From assembly GCA_012932865.1 (NCBI GenBank), contig SAXG01000016.1, forward strand, positions 62,001-126,000: 64,000 bases of DNA, read 5' to 3'. The notes beneath the pieces are model-generated. The model was not told the DNA's origin. It made no database searches and worked only from the letters and a program-made list of their open reading frames with translations. Every line of letters starts with the position of its first letter. Position 1 is the stretch's first letter. Below, in pieces: positions 58,140-64,000 of this stretch. The DNA comes from Amylostereum areolatum. Lineage: Eukaryota > Basidiomycota > Agaricomycetes > Russulales > Stereaceae. The position numbers and the translations under genes are program-made.

Positions 58140-59896
58140 CCTGTGCGGCGCCAGTCTGATCGGAATAAGGAAATAGATTAGACCGCGAGGAAATATGAAG
58201 AGCAAACCACTACCGCGCCGAGCCCACAGGTCAGCGAGTGTACGCGTGTGAATACAACATTGAACTTACTCTGTAGGGTCAAAATCCTTACGAGGTCTCG
58301 AGCAAGGAGCAGAAACTTGAACTCTGGGTGGCTTATCCGACATTCGTCCTTGGAGCGCGTCAGCGGGATTTCCTGACTGGCTTGTGGCAACTCACTCAAC
58401 GTAGACATGCCGAAGTCATCGTGCGAAGGTTGGCCGTGTCCTCCGGACGTGCATTCTGGGTGGTATTGGTAATCTAAGGCGATATGAGTATAGAGCGGGT
58501 AGATATATAATTATGCGCGCATATACTCACCTTCCCGACAACCACGTCAATGGTAGATGGTGAGGCATGGGTGATATACTCACCCAGCCCATCTACAGTA
58601 GAAAAGATGCGGCCGTATAAACAGCGATGCCATTTCTTCTTCGTCTCGGCCCTACTGAGATGAGTTTTCGGTGAGCAGACTGGTGAGCGGTAGCGTACAT
58701 ACCTAGTCCATCCAAATTCTTACCGAGTCCTGCTGCTTCTAGCCGCGTACCGACGCGGATAACTCCGAGATCGTCGTAGAGTGTGCAGCCGCGGGGGGGT
58801 CTTTCGTGCACCGACAGCGAGGGAGCAGACCTGTGAAAATGCGCAACAGTGTGAAGAAGGTAAGGTCACGATTCGGAGTTTGGTTTAAGAGAGAGATCCT
58901 GGCGAAGGAGCGGATGACATGGAGGAGACACACGGAGAGATCGTGGTCGAGAAGGAAGAGATGTTTGAAGCCCCGACAATCGTGACGGCGAGTAAAGACG
59001 CATGTGCACGTGATCGTGCTGAACGCGCGTCGCGCGGTTGCCGAAGTCATTTTTCTATTTCCCTCACTCCCCTTCATCCACATCCCATCCCTTAACCAGA
59101 TTCAACGCAACATATCTTATCTTCAAGCTCTGGACTAGCTCTGCGGACAAAGGTGTGTAGGATGCAAACCAGCGATGAACACGGCAATGGGCCCGGACGA
59201 GTGTTATTGGGTGGATACAGATGGTGAGGACCGGGAGGAAGGCGTAGACGTCGACGGGGAGTTGGAAGAAGAGCCCGGGAGAGAAAATCCCGACAAACGC
59301 GTGCTCGATGAGGAGGTATTTGCACCCCTCTGAATGCCATGTAGAGTCCCGGACGTTCGAGTCCCGCGTTTTCGCAGTGTTTACGCCGTCTCCGAGTCCG
59401 TCGTCCTTACTAGTTCCTATTTCCCTAAGGTCCCACGCGCACATGCCGATGACTCTGCCCAGGGACTGAAGCTGAAGCTGCATAGCAGGGATTTTCCTCT
59501 TTTTTATTCTCTCGTGTAGGATTGGGACCCCCGGGTCCTGCTTCTTATTAGTACCACTTATTACGGACATGGACACCAGGACACGGCGGCCATCGACTCA
59601 TGCGGGCCTTAGTAAGTTACAGCACGGGCATGGATAGTAGTTTACGTTTATATGCGCTGTCTCACCGCCATACACACACCGCGTACCGTATCGTTATATA
59701 TGCGCGTACGCATTGACAGCTGGCAGAAGATCACGAGGGCTCGCGAGGGCGTCGCGATGCCTCGCGAGACTCCGCAATGCAAGGCCGGATTGACCGGTGC
59801 GGATTTGAAGCGCCCATATTTCGAGGGATTTACTGATGCCTTTATGCAAACGGCTGTAAGCTACACACTCCAGCGCTGCCAGCAGTTGCTTTGAAG
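58140..59896. other. Unassigned stretch with possible gene debris
   Basis: Minus-strand frames such as RISHPEFKFLLLARDLVRILTLQ (about 58340-58260) and CTLYDDLGVIRVGTRLEAAG (about 58790-58730) look like exon pieces but I cannot name them. A pseudogene or a spliced unknown gene is possible. Confidence 0.3.
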
Positions 59897-61178
59897 ATGA
59901 GCCTCTCCGCTAGTCCCGTACGTCTCACAAGAAGTTTTGTTCTACCTCAGCTCCGCTAACGATCGCCTCGCCACAGTGCGCCACTAGGTCTGTTAGCAAA
60001 GGGCCTACCATTGCGGAGTGGAAGACGGTCCATTCAATTTCTCGCGAAGATCATTGACTCCCGTTCCGAATACATTCCTCCCAACGACCGCCCCCGCGCA
60101 CCGGACGGCTTTAGTTACACGTGCGAAGAGAACCTCTCGCAGTTTTATGGGTTTGTTCCGAGGGTACGTGTTCCGCATGCCAATGCCGTGCAATAGTACT
60201 ACGAGTGCGACAATGCCTATATCTTAACAGCGCACGGTGCAACTTCCCGCACGAACGTCGGACGATCGCGACGTTCTCATTGTCGTCCTCAACGACGGGG
60301 AAGAAGGCAAGCAAAGCCTCGATATCCTGCGCCATGTTTCAATGGCACCCCTCGCTCGCGTCGACCGGAACCATGCACTTCCCGTGCTCCAGATCCTTCA
60401 AAGTGGCGATTACACGTTTGGAGCGTTTCCCCTGGTAGGCCCGGAATTCGATCGCCCGTGGTTCCCGTCGATGGTAGAAGCGATGAATGCGGTATGTCAG
60501 GTCATGGAGGTGCGTCGTCATTGGATATTTGACATGTTTCTGCCCGCTGACCTTCGAACGAATTTCCGTTTAGGGGGTCGCCTTTCTCCACGACCATCTC
60601 ATAGCGTACCGCGTATGTCGACTTCGCCACATCGTCTATCTTCTGTGGTAGTAACATGGCATCTTTTAGGACTTATTCCACGATAACATTCTCCATTCTG
60701 GCCCTGATCGAGGGCAGTGGCCTCAGGACGACGCTTCCCTCCCTCGCTACTACATCATCGATTTCGAAACCGCTATCCGCTTTCATCCTGAATCAGACGC
60801 GGCCACTCGAACCGTCACTGGCGTCCCATTTACAAATGTCGAAGCGTACCGTCGCGAGGCTCCACCTGAGATGTGTTCCGGAAAGCCGTATTGTCCTTTC
60901 AAGGCCGACATCTGGCAGCTGGGAAGCACCTTTCTCTGCTCCTTCAAGGTGAATACGCTGCTGCCGTTTGGGTTGCATCGCTGATGACGGGTTCTCTTCG
61001 TTCAAATTCCAAGCGCTTGGACCATATCTCGGAAATCTTGGCTGTGTTCTTTTCCATGGTGGCGAATGACCCAGATTCGCGACCGACAGCACACGCAGCT
61101 CTTCGGTCTCTGATGGAATTGTGTCGCTCGATCCCAACTCAAATCATGACGGCTCCAATCTCGGATCCCGAAGGTTAG
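59897..61178 (+). pseudogene. Kinase-like protein 2 (probably broken paralogue)
   Basis: Paralogue of the gene at 55054 with matching exon layout: 59897-59917, 59977-60162, 60231-60509, 60574-60612, 60670-60948, 61014-61178. It shares GPTIAEWKTVHSIS, PNDRPRAPDGFSYTCEENL, DRNHALPVLQILQ, GVAFLHDHLIAYRDLFHDNIL, YYIIDFETAIRF and PYCPFKADIWQLGST. The HRD triad is YRD. In the second exon about 27 residues present in the first gene are missing and the frame changes (stop after HSISRED, other frame resumes at IDSRSEYIPP). An alternative splice could avoid this, but none is obvious. Confidence 0.68.
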
Positions 61179-61493
61179 CTGTCTGAAGGGTCGAAGGACG
61201 GGCCCCTGAGCGTTGTGCACGGAGCACTTATTCGACTTGAATCAAGGAGGGAGGGAAAGGTGTGCTACTTATGGCAGATATGGTAAATTAGATATATATC
61301 TTCAATGGGCGACCGGTGACCGGTGACTTTCCACAGGCCTTCAATACCGCGAAAGTCATTGCTATTTAGTCGTAAACTCGGCGGACTACTAGTATTGTTT
61401 CGAATACCCGGCACAGGGTACAATTATGTTCACGAGTCCCTTCACCATATCCTTGCCAAAGTACCATGTGTACTATACTAATACGAGACGGGG
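61179..61493. other. Short intergenic region
   Basis: Space between the convergent kinase-like gene 2 and F-box gene. It contains a direct gaccggtgaccggtgac repeat at 61311-61327. No gene was seen. Confidence 0.45.
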
Positions 61494-63463
61494 TCAAATC
61501 CCATTATCCGCCGTCCCCGTTCCTCGCACCAGCGTTCTGTCACATTGACCTTCCGTATGCGCACCGTCCACACGCTTAAACCCGGTAGTGCGCAGATAGC
61601 GTTTCGAGCACGACAGATCCAGCTCCCGCGCCGTCTGCTCGTCCAACACGCTCATCGTGAGCTTCGTCAGCCACGGGAACAAGAACCGGGGCAGGCCAAG
61701 CGGGCGCTGGAGATCCGCCTGCGACCGCCGGCATTGCGCCCCGCTCTCTGCGTGTGCGATATCGCGCCCGATGGCACGCGAGAGCGACAGCGCCGCGGGC
61801 GCGGACACGGAAATCGACCGCACCTTGCGCGCGCGCCGGAAGGCGTCGATCCAGACCGGGGCGCTCAGGTTGTACGGGAGACGGGAGAGGTCGAGGACGC
61901 GGAGACTCTTGAGGGGCAGGGCGATGCACAGGTCCCGGAGGACGAACTCCCGCTCGACCATGGTCAGCCTGTTCAGCGGTCGGAGCTGGATCTCCACCTG
62001 GGGGTCCCGCTTCGCGTCGTGCCATTTCCTGGGACGCGTCCAGGCCTTGATGCTGACGGTGGTACGCATCTCGAGGCCATCGCTCCGTACATATTCGGCC
62101 TCGTACTGCTGCACCTCGAGTTTGTGGAGGCCGACGCGCGCGCGGAGGGCGGCGCCCGAGGCGTAGTGCGCGTCGAGGGCCTGGGTGAGCTCTTCGGAGC
62201 CGGGGAGGATGGGGTATTTGAGCAAGCAGGTAATCTTAATGCGCGTGCGGGCAGGTATCTTGAGCTGGCGGAGAAAGAGCGCGCAGCTGGGGGCGGTGTC
62301 GCGCAGGGTGAGGGAGGTGAGGAGGTGCAGCGGGACGGCGCGGACAGGTATTTTCGCTTTGGGGTTGACGGCAAGGGCATGCGTGATGCAGGAGTCGAGC
62401 GATAGGTGCTCGAGCCGCTTCATGCGCCGGAGCGCCTCGAGCAGTTTGGAGTAGGTGCATGTGTTCGGAGGGGTCAAGGTGATTCCTTCAGGCTGGTTGA
62501 GGGCGATTTTGAGGTCGACGACTGTGTGGGAGAAAATGGCCGAGTTCCATGGAAAGTAGTAGAAATACTTGTCCAGATGGACTGTGCGAATGCGTGGGGT
62601 GTCGTTATTGAAGAGGTTTTCTGGCAACGTGGGGAGGGATGAACGATGCGACCAGCCGTAAGAAACCTCCTCGACAATGGAAAGATATTCCAGTAGGGGA
62701 GCGGGCATCGTAAGGCATCTCACGAATGCCTCGAACTTTTCCATTGTGGTATTGTACGGAGAAAAGTCAAGCTCGATGGACTGGGTCTGCGCAATGATCT
62801 TTGGTAAAAGGGCCTTGTCTTGGTATACGCTCGGAGAAGGGTATGATCTTGACAGATTAATGTAAAGGGGGACTGTTTTTGCGCGTTCGAACATGGTGCT
62901 AGCCCACTTGCGGGTGAAGGACAAGAGAGGTCGGCACCAGACGGCCGGATTGGTGAGCACGACGTCGCGCCAACGACGGCAGACTCTGGAAAGACTCATC
63001 GGCGAAAGATTCTCCATTGCATAGTATAGTCCATGATTGGGGTTGTATTCGGGTCCTTCGGCTACGGCTGTGAACGCGAAGATGCGGGCGAGGATCTCGT
63101 CGGGAACTCGGGATATGGGGAGTAAGACGTTCAGTCGTGTGAGAGCGCGACGGTACGCTAGCTGGAGGCCTGCCATATGGGCGTTGATAGCGCTTCTCGA
63201 TCCCCTCATTTCGGCAGCGTGGATGCTGAGCGGGACGTCGTTCAGATGGGAGAAGTATTTCTCCGCTGTCTCCAGCCAAAGCGAAACTATCCTGGGAGCA
63301 CCACGCTATAAGGCATTGTCGTGTAACATCATACGCAGATACTCACCTTTCCCTTTCCATGTCCGCCGAACCCGTCTCCGCAACGTTCGTTTCCGCGGGT
63401 ACTACGGGCTGAGAAAGTCCAGTCAGGAGCAGCTCGGCGAATCATGAGGGGACGAACACTCAT
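61494..63463 (-). CDS. F-box protein
   Basis: Two exons: 63463-63347 (MSVRPLMIRRAAPDWTFSAR) and 63305-61494, joined by a 41-bp intron with gtgagt/ctatag ends; about 642 residues. Near residue 100 is an F-box: LPISRVPDEILARIFAFTAV, then MSLSRVCRRWRDVVLTNPAVW. This region normally binds Skp1 of an SCF ubiquitin ligase. The remainder is a long leucine-rich region (LEHLSLDSC, LTSLTLRDTAP, SLRVLDLSRLPYN) as in the many F-box/LRR-like proteins of mushrooms, presumably binding an unknown target. I prefer the upstream ATG because exon 1 joins in frame. It looks intact. Confidence 0.85.
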
Positions 63464-63774
63464 TGGGTATATGGTGTCTTCGATCAAGTTTTGGGTGCGA
63501 TATTGAGGACGTGGTAGAGAGGGAGTGAGGATAATATATGCGAGCTGTGCCACGAGGACAGGAGACTCGAGAGAAGGAGTCGCGTTGGGATACCGTGACG
63601 GTGGCATCGGGTCACATGATCATTCAAACTCAGTCTCTCGGAGTCGGACCAAAATCTCCGACAGGCAATGTTCAGCAGCTTCCGCATCCTTTTCTGCAGC
63701 TCTCACCCTCTCTCACCATCCACATAGCTTGTTGCTACATCTACTCGTCTCTTACCCAAGAAGAATCGGCCACG

Positions 63775-64000
63775 ATGCAAGCTACCTCAACGTTGTCGTC
63801 TACGCGTCAACAGGTGAAATCGACATCTCGGCAGGTACGCAACTGTATGATGCAACGTAGCATCCAATCAAAACCAGTTGCTGATCTCTCCCGGTTATGT
63901 TATCCACGCTCTTCAGGACCTCAACATGCCCTGGAGCTGCAACAAAAACCCGCGCGACCGAGGGGGCGCGCCCTCCGAGCCCTACATGGACCCCACCTTT
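63775..64000 (+). CDS. Unidentified gene, 5' part (runs off window)
   Basis: From ATG 63775 (MQATSTLSSTRQQVKSTSRQ) an intron (gtacgc..accag, about 63835-63878) leads into LLISPGYVIHALQDLNMPWS and on to the window end without a stop. The upstream 300 bp is shared with the divergent F-box gene. Splice signals are good, but the family is not recognised from this short piece. Confidence 0.45.
   Translation, partial: MQATSTLSSTRQQVKSTSRQVRNCMMQRSIQSKPVADLSRLCYPRSSGPQHALELQQKPARPRGRALRALHGPHL

Noticed and set aside
59340..59385. Possible tRNA (gttcgagtcccg)
   Set aside because: The surrounding sequence does not fold into a cloverleaf by eye; only the B-box-like phrase is present.

Overview
The window is nuclear DNA of a filamentous basidiomycete, most likely an Agaricomycete. 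Genes are dense and split by many short GT-AG introns of about 50-70 bp, and the protein families are typically basidiomycete: Plavaka-type transposases, DUF6698 proteins, FunK1-like kinases, an OTT_1508-like deaminase and an F-box protein. No organelle, bacterial, CRISPR or rRNA signature was seen.

Left third (1-28 kb), transposon-rich. Two copies of one Plavaka element (Plavaka-1) lie in inverted orientation. They form arms 1-3912 and 4778-8689 that match base for base wherever I compared them. The 865-bp spacer holds, on the minus strand, the 5' half of a thymine-DNA-glycosylase (TDG) pseudogene. The 3' half of that pseudogene sits on the plus strand just past the right end of the right copy (14764 on). 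This is the layout expected if recombination between two inverted copies flipped the DNA between them. The right copy (4778-14763) carries a transposase with one in-frame TAG, a divergent DUF6698 accessory gene and a nested 1.5-kb CACTG-ended element. A second, different element (Plavaka-2, 16172-24076) carries three genes. It is inserted in the last codons of an Ezh2-like gene, whose displaced 3' end is recognisable at 16150-16171. An 876-bp non-autonomous relative of Plavaka-2 (25366-26241) interrupts a cysteine-rich exon of the same gene.

Middle (28-43 kb), ordinary genes mixed with paralogues of the broken ones: Atg18 (-), an Ezh2-like SET gene (+), the CCAAT-binding subunit NF-YB/Hap3 (-), an OTT_1508-like deaminase (+), an intact TDG (+) and a third Ezh2-like gene (+). 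Deaminase, TDG and Ezh2-like genes each occur more than once here. One damaged copy is a TDG-deaminase chimera. The cluster brings together a predicted deaminase, a base-excision glycosylase and putative H3K27-type [18 protein letters not shown]. A functional link to DNA or chromatin modification is a hypothesis.

Right third (43-64 kb): the spliceosomal helicase Brr2 (with two apparent single-base frameshifts), a poorly coding stretch, two paralogous kinase-like genes (the second probably broken) flanking a patch of captured-looking gene fragments (Smc5 and a 2-oxoglutarate oxygenase), an F-box protein gene, and the start of an unidentified gene running off the window.
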